DNA of 64,000 bases from Kofleriaceae bacterium (GCA_018057825.1 JAGPCY010000016.1:124001-188000); one strand, 5' to 3'; counted from the stretch's first letter, positions 30,501-42,405 are shown. Numbers and translations are program-made. Notes: generated by a model not told the origin, from the sequence alone.

Positions 30501-32862
30501 CCTGGGCGACGTCCGCGAGAGCCAGCTCCGCGACCTGGCCGGCGCGGTCGAGGCCTACCGCAGCGTCATCGAGCGGGCGCCGCGCCACGGCGCCGCCCGC
30601 GCTTCGCTCGAGCGCCTGCTGGCGGTCGCCGAGTCCGAGCGGGGCGCGATCATCGACACCCTCGAGCCGCTGTACGAGGCCGAGGGCGATTGGGGGCGGC
30701 TGGCCGATCTGCTGGCCGCCAAGCTGGCGGTCACCGACGATCGCCACGAGCGAGCGGCGATCTACCAGCGGATCGCCGGCCTGGCCGAGTCGCGGCTCGG
30801 CGATGGCGTCCGCGCCCTCGACGCCGCCGGCGGCTGGCTGGCCGAAGATCCCGCGGCCAGCGAGGCCCTGGCCGAGGTCGATCGCCTGGCGGCGCTGCAG
30901 GGCCGCTGGGTCGAGGCGGCGGCGCGGGTCGCCGGGGTGGCCGGCGCGCTCGACGACGCCGGCGCGCTGCCGCTGTGGATGTACGTCGGCACGATCCAGC
31001 TCGATCGCATCGGCGACGCCGCCGCCGCGGCCGCCAGCTTCGATCGCGCCCTGGCGATCGACGACGAGCACGGCCCGGCCCTCGAGGGCCTCGAGCGCAT
31101 CCACCGCTCGCGCGGCCAGGTCGCGCCGTTGGCCGAGGTGCTGGCCCGCCGCGCCGGGCTGGCCTTCGACCCGCCGACCAAGCAGGCGCTGTGGACCGAG
31201 GTCGCGACCCTGCGCGAGCGCGTCGGCGACGACCCCGGCGCGATCGCCGCCTGGGAGGCGGTGATCGATCTGGCCGATGACGATCGCATGCCCTTGGCGC
31301 GCCTGGCGGCGATCCACGAGCGGCGCGGCGACCTGCGCGCCCTGGTCACCACCCTCGGGCGCGCCGCGCGGATCGCCGGCGACGCGGGCGAGGAGAAGCG
31401 CCTGCGGGTCCGGATCGCCGAGCTCGAAGGCCAACTCGGCGATCTCGGCGCGGCGGCCGCCGCCTGGCAAGGCGTGCTCGATCTCGATCCCGACGATCTC
31501 GGCGCCCTGGCCGCCCTCGAGGAGCTCCACACTCGCGGCAAGGACTGGATGGCGGTGCAGGACGTCCTCACGCGCCGGCTCGAGCTGGCGCGGTCGTCGA
31601 GCGACAAGACCGCGGTCCTGGCCAAGATGGCGCGCCTGGCCGAGCGCGAGCGCGGCGCGCTCGACGACGCGATCGGTCACTGGTACGCCGCCCTCGACGT
31701 CGACAACGCCCAGCTCGCCGCCTACGGCGAGCTCGAGCGCCTGCTGGCCAAGGCCGAGCGCTGGCACGATCTGGTCGAGCTGCTCGATCGGCGCGCCGAG
31801 CTCCACGGCACCCTGGGCGACAACGACGCCGAGATCGCGGCGCTGGCCCGGGCCGCCGACATCTGGGAGGGCCCGCTCGACAACCCCGACGCCGCCGGCG
31901 AGCTCCTCGAGAAGGTGCTGCGGCGCGAGCCCGGGTCGGTCGCGGCGCTGACCCGGCTGGCGCGCATCTACGAGCGAGCCAGCGACTGGGACAAGTGCGG
32001 CGAGGTCCTGGCCAAGGCCCTGGCCCTCGGGCCCAAGGGCACCGACGCCGCCGATCTGTTCTTCCGCCTGGGCGAGGTCGCCGACAAGGCCCAGGGCGAT
32101 CGCGCCACCGCCGCTGCCCACTACCGCCAGGCCTTGACCCACGATCCGCGCCACGCCGGCGCGATCGCGGCCCTCGAGCGCCAGGCCAAGGACGACGGCA
32201 ACTGGGCGGTGGTCGCCGACATGCTGAAGCGCCGGATCGCGATCGGCGAGGATCGCGGCGACGACGTCTTGCCGCTGGCGCTCGAGTACGCCGCCGCCGA
32301 GCAGCGCCTCGGCACACCGGCGGCGGCGCTGGCGGTCCTCGAGCGGGTCGCCGCCGCGGCCCCGGGCGAGGTCCGGGTGCTGACGCTCCTGGGCGATCTG
32401 TACTTCGCGGCCGGACGGCTCGACGAGGCGGCGCCGATCTACGACCGCCTGGCCGAGGACGCCAAGGCGGCGCGGCGGATGAAGGACGTCGCGCGCTACC
32501 GCCAGCGCCAGGGCGGCATCCTCGAGGCCCGCGGCGACGTCGCCGGCGCGGTCGCGGCCTACGAAGAGGCGTTCCGCGTCAACCCGACCGACGTCCCGAC
32601 CATGGCCGGGCTGGGTCGGCTGGCGCTGGCGCAGCGCGACTGGGAGAAGGCGCGTCGCGTCTATCGCTCGCTGGTCTTGCAGAACCTCGACGCCGACGCC
32701 GGCCTGACCAAGGCCGACGTCTACTACGCGCTCGGGGTCATCCACGTCGAGCTGGGCGAGGCGCCCAAGGCCAAGGGCATGTTCCAGCGCGGCCTCGAGA
32801 TCGACCCCAAGGATCAGCGCCTGAAGGACGCCCTGGCCGGGCTCGATCAGCGTCCGGCCTGA
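21559..32862 (+). CDS. giant tetratricopeptide-repeat protein
   Basis: A 3767-residue protein built almost wholly of helical TPR-like repeats with a period of about 73-76 residues, so about fifty units. A typical unit has ALxxLERLYR, then W(R/A)DLxxLLERRxELA, then LxRIAxLxExxLGDxxxAIAAW, then VLExxPDDxxAL. No signal peptide, membrane segment or catalytic motif was seen, suggesting a cytosolic superhelical scaffold for protein binding. The composition is strongly acidic/Ala/Leu-rich and repeats differ from each other throughout, so the array is old rather than freshly amplified at the DNA level. The ATG at 21559 (MADLQTVLSRL) opens the helical part; earlier in-frame codons encode a non-helical Arg/Pro/Gly-rich stretch. 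Very long TPR proteins of unknown role are known in myxobacteria. It stands alone, converging on the HEAT-repeat gene 15 bases away. Confidence 0.92.
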   Translation: MADLQTVLSRLDSDPDDPHVLAGLAAITEAARAGLDVAGAAAVAHLRKRCRDRGRPDVALKLFDAELAGTTGPRVADLLIAKAELLDEDLLDPRAAEACYQAALSVRPDAAAATEALESIALARDNWQKFAAKYVDEAKASTDRELTTALYLSAAETYARYAPEAPEVEAHLRASLAADPRNAKAGAHLQRLLARAGRWAELAETLAARVDHAATSEERVPAILALAEVTRGPLAQPERALELYKKVVAIDPAQPSALRVLGDALAAGENWQALVTLYGAALRARGGDGDLGMLLQVGMILWKRLADLEAAEDYFRRIRKLDASHPVALDFYRAYHGGRGEGGKLVAILRQAEKALPVGAADTDGRAKALAVEIAELSEHQLGTPDKAIDAWKQLLRTDPTSTEARAALRRLYRKAEKWNPLLDLIKDEIERLPEAEVAGKIAGLYEVVAIYADKLRLDPMVLNTYNAILRLDPGDLRAIDELAGKYRAMGRWQDLIGILAKKAELEALPVADRAAILRESAELWIERFGNYAQAIRPLERLLELDRNDADAVARLKDIYTRRRQWRQLITLLGHEAEALTGADRRAKQNEMARLAAERVGDTRLAIEIHCRTLAEAGPGIGRAGDGQDETYAALAGLYEREKRYLALAEILGRQRVRAATTAEAVALLEKQGALLADRIGAPALAAEAFAAILAIEPHHAKALRTLRELYAAAADWERLEALYLGLGQSDELVDALVALADRQDDRELRLALVRRAARVASERQEPERAARVWERLLAIEPTDATAARALVPVYQKADKPAKLLPVYEVLLGHCTTTAERLAQIAEIRALCEQRLGSRALALSWTARAFELAPDEPALVGELLRLAQGPEHWRDVVAVLERHADADARPVETRLALLRALAGVYRDKLDDDAAARGAHQRILALAPGDRDAEAAIEALSEELSDWPGLLASYRRQLERAAPEARRGLFAKIAQVEEERLADLDAAAATHGQVLAEAPTDAAALAALARLHEARGDWDGLATVLTTQLAVAAPEARAALELRLATLEDGALDRPTAALPHYRGALAALAPPPATLLAACVRYLPGGARASAIDDDTRRALARELRPHLDAAGDPAARLAALGCLASDPAAAPAVARALDREMVPLFHALGRAEEAWAPALRVVADAPGDVDARGALIDLAEELGRPRELAAALSDALTALRKSGAPTVEVLAMAQGLARRVAADPTTAAGAERAWLTVLEIAADDAEAYGALAALYRKDARWPDLRALLERQIEVAVEPAAKLVALGELTTLDEDVLGDPSQAVADYRRILELEPGHLPAYRALERLYADGESWADLEAVLAAEAAWVPEAAQAALRFRRAELRARRLGDRLGAVDLLEEVVAAHPSHADARELLEEQLAQPELRQRVAAILEPLYQRDHLWRDLVGVLRIQREAVSGPEAAALLGRIAGLEERELDHGKAAFETWAQALYADPGAPAPSQALLRLAATYDRWHDAAAAFERAADVAGDDVAVAAPLRAHVAEICDRSLGDNPRAIAAYRALVALDPSDVERAGPALAALARLHEEEEQWRELREVVARQADLDGARRLGFLARAAELDETRLGDPDRAIATWREVAADDPANAGAIAALERLYQARDRWADLAELVRLKIDLADEPAIKIGELRRLAEIHEVMLAAPAEAIVAYLEILDLAADDVAALDELARLYREANRPLDRLDILERRLAVADARADADRVPRRAELAGLLAELRRGPEALERWAEILTLDPEHAAATAAVRAGFDDPELAPRAGAILEPLYEATGRDRELAELLTIAAERESSARERVRLWSRVATIHEGRLSDRPAALTAAVAALRAAVAEPELPETIAVVDRLAGELEREVELIAIYRDVADDVLDSGVQRRLYLDIADLAQAAVGDLELACTYYQRVLEVAPDDVRALGALERIYRERLRGGRTADAAPLYEILARKADLAGADVAARTAALAEMAELAAGPLARPDDAIAAWEQVLEALPAHPQAATALDAMYRRERRWRDLVDLYERRLGFVDTLDEAIALRVKLGELHEHELGDVTTAIESYAAALGGDPGHVGAIAALERLLAHPDGRAAAAEVLEPVYISRHDWARLARLYEINLDGTVEPDARVDLIRRIARLHEEQLEDLDAAARWYARQLAEDPADPHVRDQLHRLASVGGDWAGLAATYQQVLDADSGDAAHLRDLAVAAATIYDRRLDDPVRGGAAYRRALTAPAPAVDDRLELLSRAEALFARHQAWPALIGLYDDAIAAADTDDVLRRDLYARKAAILEERTADPAGAIDAWRAVLELADGLAARLDYARAADHLDRLYRVTGRWHDLAELGADRIERATDERDEIDRRLAQADVLERHLHDLDGALDQYEEILTTASPDRALPALERLAAGAAGRERTLGLLEPVYRARNWWQKLVVVLDAKLEFVRDPVEQVETLTEIAAIHESRGGDLGMALDALARAWRLEPTRHDVFERLLALGSRMGAWDELCATLAAGAAATMDPPTQELALARLAELQETQRGDHPAAIAAWRQVLEVSPDDPLALSALDRLLALEARSEELVAVVARRAALADDAKVRLVLLHRIAALHDQVLERPADAIVAYREVLAEAPEDEVALVALERLYRASGDGRELASVLEQRLALADDADAQRALRLDLAAVYERELRDPFAAIAHLEATLAADAGDATALAELDRLYADGRMWPELQDVLDRRALLATDAGARAELAYRAARLTEVELGEVEVAVGRYGAVLQIAPGHAGARAALDALLAGDDHAEAAAALLERHLRAAGDADGLVRVAERRLELPADREARRAQWAALADLHETLRSDLRAAAQTWARALHEDPTDTALLGPLERLAQVRGSWAEHAALLEGQLAGGRLDAELEHGYAMRLGKVYEEALGDLARAATSYRRAATTNVDEVAALAALDRVLWRQNRWGELAEVLAREAELAESDAVAADLLFRLGDVRESQLRDLAGAVEAYRSVIERAPRHGAARASLERLLAVAESERGAIIDTLEPLYEAEGDWGRLADLLAAKLAVTDDRHERAAIYQRIAGLAESRLGDGVRALDAAGGWLAEDPAASEALAEVDRLAALQGRWVEAAARVAGVAGALDDAGALPLWMYVGTIQLDRIGDAAAAAASFDRALAIDDEHGPALEGLERIHRSRGQVAPLAEVLARRAGLAFDPPTKQALWTEVATLRERVGDDPGAIAAWEAVIDLADDDRMPLARLAAIHERRGDLRALVTTLGRAARIAGDAGEEKRLRVRIAELEGQLGDLGAAAAAWQGVLDLDPDDLGALAALEELHTRGKDWMAVQDVLTRRLELARSSSDKTAVLAKMARLAERERGALDDAIGHWYAALDVDNAQLAAYGELERLLAKAERWHDLVELLDRRAELHGTLGDNDAEIAALARAADIWEGPLDNPDAAGELLEKVLRREPGSVAALTRLARIYERASDWDKCGEVLAKALALGPKGTDAADLFFRLGEVADKAQGDRATAAAHYRQALTHDPRHAGAIAALERQAKDDGNWAVVADMLKRRIAIGEDRGDDVLPLALEYAAAEQRLGTPAAALAVLERVAAAAPGEVRVLTLLGDLYFAAGRLDEAAPIYDRLAEDAKAARRMKDVARYRQRQGGILEARGDVAGAVAAYEEAFRVNPTDVPTMAGLGRLALAQRDWEKARRVYRSLVLQNLDADAGLTKADVYYALGVIHVELGEAPKAKGMFQRGLEIDPKDQRLKDALAGLDQRPA

Positions 32863-32877
32863 GCCGGCGCGCCGTTA

Positions 32878-37573
<4,696 letters not shown>

Positions 37574-37585
37574 CCGGCGGTGGCC

Positions 37586-37608
37586 CCGGACCGCATCGGG
37601 CGGTCCGG
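37586..37608 (+). terminator. candidate terminator after queA-tgt
   Basis: CCGGACCGC (37586-37594) and GCGGTCCGG (37600-37608) form a perfect nine-base stem around the five-base loop ATCGG, 13 bases after the tgt stop. No T run follows, so termination could be Rho-assisted. Confidence 0.5.
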
Positions 37609-37659
37609 CCGATCGGGCGGCCCCGGCTGACCGGGAGGGCAGGGGGGCTACCCGAAATC

Positions 37660-37689
37660 GCGGCCCCGAGGCCCTGGCGCCGGGGCCGC
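37660..37689 (+). terminator. second hairpin between tgt and yajC
   Basis: GCGGCCCCG (37660-37668) pairs perfectly with CGGGGCCGC (37681-37689) around a 12-base loop. It could be a second terminator, or a structured leader element if transcription begins upstream of it. No T run. Confidence 0.35.
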
Positions 37690-37703
37690 GGCCGCCCTAC
37701 GTC

Positions 37704-37732
37704 TTGACCCTCACCGGGCCGGGTGCTACTCA
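37704..37732 (+). promoter_or_regulatory. putative promoter of yajC-secD-secF
   Basis: TTGACC (37704-37709) matches the -35 consensus at five of six positions. GTGCTACT near 37723-37730 is the only candidate -10 at suitable distance and is weak. The leader to the ATG would be about 65 bases. Confidence 0.35.
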
Positions 37733-37802
37733 CCCACAACTTTTCGGCCCCGATCCGGCAACTTGGTCGCCCGAACCGGCGACCGCACGACGCGAGGAAC
37801 CC

Positions 37803-38102
37803 ATGCAAGCCATGTCGATGCCCATCATGATGCTCCTGATCTTCGGGGTGTTCTGGCTGCTGATCATCCGGCCCCAGGCCAAGAAGCAGAAGGAGCACCA
37901 GGAGATGCTCAACAAGCTCGGCAAGGGCGCGACCGTGATCACCCGCGGCGGCGTCATCGGCACGATCACCGGCGTGGCCGCGAACAACGTCGTCGTCCTC
38001 GAGATCCAGGAGAAGGTCCGGGTCCGCGTGCCGCGCGCGTACATCGAGAACATCTGGAACGAGGACAAGGGCGAGAGCAAGGCCGACACCAAGGCCGCCT
38101 GA
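37803..38102 (+). CDS. yajC: preprotein translocase subunit YajC
   Basis: A 99-residue protein with one N-terminal membrane segment (MPIMMLLIFGVFWLLIIRP) followed by QAKKQKEHQEMLNKLGKGATV and a small beta domain (VITRGGVIGTITGV, VVVLEIQEKVRVRVPRAYI), the YajC pattern. It associates with SecDF at the inner membrane. GAGGA (37794-37798) four bases before the ATG is a proper ribosome site. The Lys/Glu-rich tail is normal. First gene of the sec operon. Confidence 0.96.
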   Translation: MQAMSMPIMMLLIFGVFWLLIIRPQAKKQKEHQEMLNKLGKGATVITRGGVIGTITGVAANNVVVLEIQEKVRVRVPRAYIENIWNEDKGESKADTKAA

Positions 38103-38158
38103 GGTCGCGCTGTCTCGAGGCCGGCGCTGCCGGCTGTCTGGTCTGAAGAGGTCATTTC

Positions 38159-40081
38159 ATGGATCGCACCCTCCGCACGCGCACGATGATCTTCGCCGGG
38201 ATCCTGGCGTTCAGCGTGCTGTACCTGTTGCCGACCGTCGCCGGTAGCTCGCTGCCGTCGTGGTACTTCTTCTCGAAGAAGATCAACCTCGGCCTCGACC
38301 TGAAGGGCGGGGCCCGGTTCGTCTACAGCATCGACCTCGACGCCGCGGTCGACGACAAGGCCTCCGAGATCAAGCGCGATCTCGACGTCAAGCTGGCCGA
38401 GAAGGACCTGGCGGCGACGGTGTCGACGCCGCGCTCGCTGGCCGGCGCCTTGACGATCAAGCCGACCGACGCCGCCAAGCGCGCCGACATCGAGAAGCTG
38501 GTGATGTCCGAGTACAAGGACATCATCGCGACCCGGGCCTGCAGCGCCAAGGAGGGCGAGGCGGTGTGCGTGCGCATCTCGACCAAGTTCGCCGACGACG
38601 TCCGCCGCCGCGCCCTGTCGCAGGCGGTCAAGACCGTCGAGGAGCGGGTCAACGCCGAGGGCGTCGCCGAGCCGACCGTCATCCAGAAGGACGATCAGAT
38701 CATCGTCGAGATGCCGGGTCTGGCCGAGGAGGCCACGGTCCGGGTGCAGGAGACCATCGCCCGCACCGCCAAGCTCGAGTTCAAGATCGTCGCCAACGAC
38801 GACCCGGTGATGAAGGCGATCTACAAGCACGTCGGCTCGGCCGAGTCGCCGGTCGACCCCGAGGGCATCAAGCAGGGCATCAAGGCCTATACCGACGCCT
38901 GGGGCGCCGACGACGCCAAGGACACCCTCTACGACTACTACCTGACCGCCAGCGACCGGAACGAGAAGCTGACCGCCGAGGAGGCCAAGGCGGTCGAGTG
39001 CCGGACCGAGAACCTGACCGCCGACCGCGACGGCAAGTTCGAGTGCGTGGTCGAGGGCCGGTGGGCGATCCGCCGCTACCTCGCCGCCCTGGGCAACGCC
39101 AACCCGGCGATGGCGATCGGCGACAACTTCGAGGTCGGCTACGAGAAGGTCGAGCCGCAGTCGGGTGACGAGGGCGAGAAGCGACCGTACTGGCGCAGCT
39201 ACTACCTCGAGCGCGCGGTCCGGCTGACCGGCTCGGCGGTGTCGAACGCGGTGGTCGACTGGGACGGCAACACCGGCCGGCCCCACGTGCTGGTCGACTT
39301 CAACCGCTACGGCGGTCGGCAGTTCGGCGACCTGACCTCGGCCAACATCGGCAAGAAGATGGCGATCATCCTCGACGGCAAGATCACGTCGGCGCCGGTG
39401 ATCCAGAGCGCGATCCGCCAGGGGCGCTCGACCATCACGGTCGGCGGGGCCAACGCCCGGGCCCAGGAGGTCGAGGCTCAGTCGCTGGTGAACGTGCTGA
39501 AGACCGGCGCCCTGCCGGCCCGGCTGCGCGAGGAGTCCCACGCCACCCTGGGCCCGACCCTGGGCCGCGACGCCGTCGACAAGGCCCAGCTCGCCTTCGG
39601 CCTGGGCGCCGTCCTGGTCATGGTGATCATGCTGTACATCTACCGGCTGTCGGGTTGGGTCGCGATGGCCGGCACGATCCTGAACGTGCTGTTCCAGCTC
39701 ACGGTCATGGCCGCGTTCAACGCCACCTTGACCTTGCCCGGCATCGCCGCCCTGGTCTTGACCATCGGCTTCGGCGTCGACGGCAACATCCTCATCTACG
39801 AGCGCATCCGCGACGAGCTCTTGCTGGGCAAGTCGGTCAAGGGCGCCGTCGACATCGGCTTCTCGCGGGCGTTCTCGAGCATCCTCGACGGCCAGCTCAC
39901 CACCGCCGCCGCCGGCTGGGTGCTCCTGCAGTACGGCGGCTCGAGCACGATCGAGGGCTTCGCCAAGCTGCTGCTCATCGGCATCGCGACGACCCTGTTC
40001 GTGAACGTCTGGGTCACCCGGCTCCTGTTCGACTGGTACATCGCCAAGAAGAAGGGCGAGCTGGCCACGATCTCGATCTGA
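38159..40081 (+). CDS. secD: protein translocase subunit SecD
   Basis: A 640-residue inner-membrane RND-like protein that works with SecF to pull translocating proteins into the periplasm using the proton gradient. The first membrane helix (TMIFAGILAFSVLYLLPTVA) is followed by NLGLDLKGGARFVYSIDL, the conserved SecD motif. A long periplasmic domain spans about 60-455 and five C-terminal helices include LTIGFGVDGNILIYERIRDE. The periplasmic part is longer than in E. coli SecD's core alignment, with an insert containing cysteines (ATRACSAKEGEAVCVRI and VECRTENLTADRDGKFECV). The ATG at 38159 starts 57 bases after yajC. Confidence 0.96.
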   Translation: MDRTLRTRTMIFAGILAFSVLYLLPTVAGSSLPSWYFFSKKINLGLDLKGGARFVYSIDLDAAVDDKASEIKRDLDVKLAEKDLAATVSTPRSLAGALTIKPTDAAKRADIEKLVMSEYKDIIATRACSAKEGEAVCVRISTKFADDVRRRALSQAVKTVEERVNAEGVAEPTVIQKDDQIIVEMPGLAEEATVRVQETIARTAKLEFKIVANDDPVMKAIYKHVGSAESPVDPEGIKQGIKAYTDAWGADDAKDTLYDYYLTASDRNEKLTAEEAKAVECRTENLTADRDGKFECVVEGRWAIRRYLAALGNANPAMAIGDNFEVGYEKVEPQSGDEGEKRPYWRSYYLERAVRLTGSAVSNAVVDWDGNTGRPHVLVDFNRYGGRQFGDLTSANIGKKMAIILDGKITSAPVIQSAIRQGRSTITVGGANARAQEVEAQSLVNVLKTGALPARLREESHATLGPTLGRDAVDKAQLAFGLGAVLVMVIMLYIYRLSGWVAMAGTILNVLFQLTVMAAFNATLTLPGIAALVLTIGFGVDGNILIYERIRDELLLGKSVKGAVDIGFSRAFSSILDGQLTTAAAGWVLLQYGGSSTIEGFAKLLLIGIATTLFVNVWVTRLLFDWYIAKKKGELATISI

Positions 40082-40139
40082 TCCCGAGCGGTCTCGACGC
40101 TCGACCCCCGCGCCTCCGCACCTGCTCGAAGGACTCGCC

Positions 40140-41384
40140 ATGGCGGCCCCTGCCCACAACTTCCGCTACATCGTCAAGCCCGGCACCGACTTCAGCTTCA
40201 CCGCGAAGTTCCGGATCTGGATCCTCCTGTCGGGGCTGCTCATCACCGCGTCCATCGCCTCGTTGTTCGTCAACAAGGCGGTGCGCGGCCAGTACCTGAA
40301 CTGGAGCATCGACTTCAAGGGCGGCACCGAGGTGGTCTACGCCTTCGTCGACAAGGCCAAGCCCGACACCTTCGTCCACGCCGATCCGGGCAAGGTCCGC
40401 GCCGCCTTGTCGGGGGCCGGCATCGAGGGCTTCGACGTCTCGGAGATGACCTGGAAGGACGACAAGAAGCGCGAGGTCCGCGGCGCCCTGGTCCGCACCC
40501 CGTACTTCGGCGCCACCAAGCCCGCGCAGCAGCAGGCGGTGATCGACGCCCTGTCGGCGCAGTTCGCCGATCGCGAGATCGATAACCTGCAGTGGTCGGG
40601 GGATCGCCTGCTCGTGCGGTCGCGCAAGCACCTCACCGACGCCGAGGTCGCGCCGGTGTTCGCGGCCCAGCAGCTCGAGGTCAAGCCCTGGGGCGACGCC
40701 GCCAAGTTCTACAACCAGCCCGACGAGGGCTCGGGCGAGTACAAGCAGACCTTCTCGATCTACGGCCTCGACCGGCAGTACGAGCAGGTGCTGGAGAAGG
40801 CCCTGCCGGACATCGACGTGGTCACGATCCAGAGCTCGAACGTCAGCGCCAAGGCCGGCGCCGAGCTCCGCAACGGCGGCATCAAGGCGCTGTTCTACGC
40901 GATGCTCCTCATCACGCTGTACCTGGCGGTGCGCTTCGACATCCGCTACGCGCCGGGAGCGATCGTCGCCACCTTCCACGACGCGATCATGGTCATCGGC
41001 GTGTTCTCGGTGACCTGGACCGACGTCTCCCTGACCTCGGTGGCCGCGCTCCTGACCGTGGTCGGCTTCTCGGTGAACGACACCGTGGTCATCTTCGACC
41101 GTATCCGTGAGAACCAGGAGAAGCTCAAGGACAAGAAGCTCGATCGCATCGTCGACATCTCGCTCAACGAGGTCGTGGTGCGGTCGATCCTGACCTCGCT
41201 GACGGTGTTCTCGGTGACGTTCATCATGAACGTCTTCGGCACCGGCCTGGTCCGCAACTTCGCCTTCGCCATGAACGCCGGCATCATCACCGGCGCGTAC
41301 TCGTCAATCTTCCTCGCGCCGCCGATCTTCCTGTGGATCTCGAAGCGGTTCTACGGCGGGACCCGGCCCGCGCGGGCTGTTTGA
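40140..41384 (+). CDS. secF: protein translocase subunit SecF
   Basis: A 414-residue partner of SecD. It has the first membrane helix ILLSGLLITASIASLFVN, the SecF motif NWSIDFKGGTEVVYAF, a periplasmic domain longer than usual (about 60-240), then five helices with VGFSVNDTVVIFDRIREN. The ATG at 40140 follows secD by 58 bases. The repeat cluster begins immediately after its stop codon. Confidence 0.96.
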   Translation: MAAPAHNFRYIVKPGTDFSFTAKFRIWILLSGLLITASIASLFVNKAVRGQYLNWSIDFKGGTEVVYAFVDKAKPDTFVHADPGKVRAALSGAGIEGFDVSEMTWKDDKKREVRGALVRTPYFGATKPAQQQAVIDALSAQFADREIDNLQWSGDRLLVRSRKHLTDAEVAPVFAAQQLEVKPWGDAAKFYNQPDEGSGEYKQTFSIYGLDRQYEQVLEKALPDIDVVTIQSSNVSAKAGAELRNGGIKALFYAMLLITLYLAVRFDIRYAPGAIVATFHDAIMVIGVFSVTWTDVSLTSVAALLTVVGFSVNDTVVIFDRIRENQEKLKDKKLDRIVDISLNEVVVRSILTSLTVFSVTFIMNVFGTGLVRNFAFAMNAGIITGAYSSIFLAPPIFLWISKRFYGGTRPARAV

Positions 41385-41564
41385 TCAGAACCCGGTGCGT
41401 GGTGCGCGAGGGCGGTGGTTCCTACCGGGCGGGTTTCCGGAACCCCGGGGGCGTGAACCAAGCGGCCCAGAGGTGGCGGGAGCGGGGGGCGTAGTTCTCA
41501 GAACCCGGTGCGCGTGGTGCGCGAGGGTTCCTACCGGGCGTAGTTCTCAGAACCCGGTGCGTGG
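41385..41564. repeat. direct-repeat cluster with palindrome after secF
   Basis: TCAGAACCCGGTGCG occurs at 41385-41399, 41498-41512 and 41547-41561. The last two are preceded by GCGTAGTTC, creating the palindrome GTTCTCAGAAC, and lie 49 bases apart. TTCCTACCGGGCG occurs at 41419-41431 and 41528-41540, and GTGGTGCGCGAGGG twice. ACCGGG (41533-41538) can pair with CCCGGT (41553-41558) as a hairpin. No gene is visible in 41385-41641. Confidence 0.85.
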
Positions 41565-41629
41565 CGGGTGCGTTGGGCGTGAGGCTGAGGTGACGGGCGT
41601 TCGGGCGGTGGTTCCTGTGGCGGTGGTGA

Positions 41630-41635
41630 TAGGGT
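41630..41635 (+). promoter_or_regulatory. putative -10 box (TAGGGT) of the membrane protein gene
   Basis: TAGGGT ends six bases before the ATG at 41642, with no ribosome site between, as in other candidate leaderless starts in this window. Confidence 0.3.
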
Positions 41636-41641
41636 CGGGCC

Positions 41642-42352
41642 ATGGAGCCCATGACTTCGTCTGCGGTGCCGATGCCCAGGTCGGGGCGTCCGAATGTGGG
41701 GGTGGCGGCGGCGCTGCTCGTGTGCGCGGCGCTGCTCTTGGGCGGGCTCTTGACGCGAGGGTGGGTGAGCGCGTCGCGGGGGGTGATGGAGGCGTCGGTG
41801 GGCTTGCTCGGCTACAAGTTCTGCGCGGAGGATCAGTGCGACGGCAAGTGGTTCGACACGAAGACCCGGGGCGATGGCGATATCCACGCCGCGCGGTTCG
41901 CGACGTTTGGCCTCGGGCTGGCGACGGTGGTGCTGATCGCGCTGGTCGGCGGGCTGGCCCTGGGCGGTAAGCGCATGAGCCCGATCGCGCTGTACGTCCT
42001 GGCGCCGCTCACGCTGGTGTTCGGCCTGTACTACGTAGTGCGGGTGATGTCCGAGACGCGAGGACCCGACTTCGGGCCTGGGATCTCGTTCATCGTGGCC
42101 TTCCTGGCCCTGGTCGGGGCGCCGCTCCTCGCCGGCCTCGGGCTGCGGGTGCGTCGCGGCCCGCCGGCGGCGTGGGCCGGGGGGCCGGGGTATGGCTACG
42201 GGGCACCACAGGGGTACGGCCCACCGGCGGGCTACGGTGCGACCCAGGGAGCCGGCGCGACGCCCGGCGCGTGTCCGCGGTGTCAGGCGCCGACCCAGTG
42301 GATCGCGCAGTACCAACGCGCGTATTGCAGCCGCTGTCAGCAGTACGTCTGA
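41642..42352 (+). CDS. membrane protein with C-terminal zinc-ribbon
   Basis: A 236-residue protein with four hydrophobic segments (VAAALLVCAALLLGGLLT, ATVVLIALVGGLALGG, IALYVLAPLTLVFGLYYVV, FIVAFLALVGAPLLAGLGL). A Gly/Tyr/Pro/Gln-rich linker (GYGAPQGYGPPAGYGATQ) follows, ending in two CxxC pairs (CPRCQAPTQWIAQYQRAYCSRC), a short zinc-ribbon. The first loop contains two cysteines (FCAEDQCDG). No family recognised. The ribbon would be cytoplasmic if the N-terminus is inside. The ATG at 41642 lies directly after a TANNNT box. Confidence 0.75.
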   Translation: MEPMTSSAVPMPRSGRPNVGVAAALLVCAALLLGGLLTRGWVSASRGVMEASVGLLGYKFCAEDQCDGKWFDTKTRGDGDIHAARFATFGLGLATVVLIALVGGLALGGKRMSPIALYVLAPLTLVFGLYYVVRVMSETRGPDFGPGISFIVAFLALVGAPLLAGLGLRVRRGPPAAWAGGPGYGYGAPQGYGPPAGYGATQGAGATPGACPRCQAPTQWIAQYQRAYCSRCQQYV

Positions 42353-42392
42353 GCGCGATCCCGGGCCGGGGGGCGCTGTCAGACCGGGCGCG

Positions 42393-42398
42393 TAGGGT
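42393..42398 (+). promoter_or_regulatory. putative -10 box (TAGGGT) of recJ
   Basis: TAGGGT ends seven bases before the GTG at 42406. GCTGTCA (42375-42381) lies 11 bases upstream, as in front of pfkA. Confidence 0.3.
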
Positions 42399-42405
42399 GC
42401 GCCGC

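Noticed and set aside
37574-37802. A riboswitch (for example preQ1) in the tgt-yajC gap.
   Set aside because: Only simple GC-rich hairpins are seen. No preQ1 aptamer-like pattern was recognised, and queuosine riboswitches would be expected before queA, where the gap is only 59 bases.
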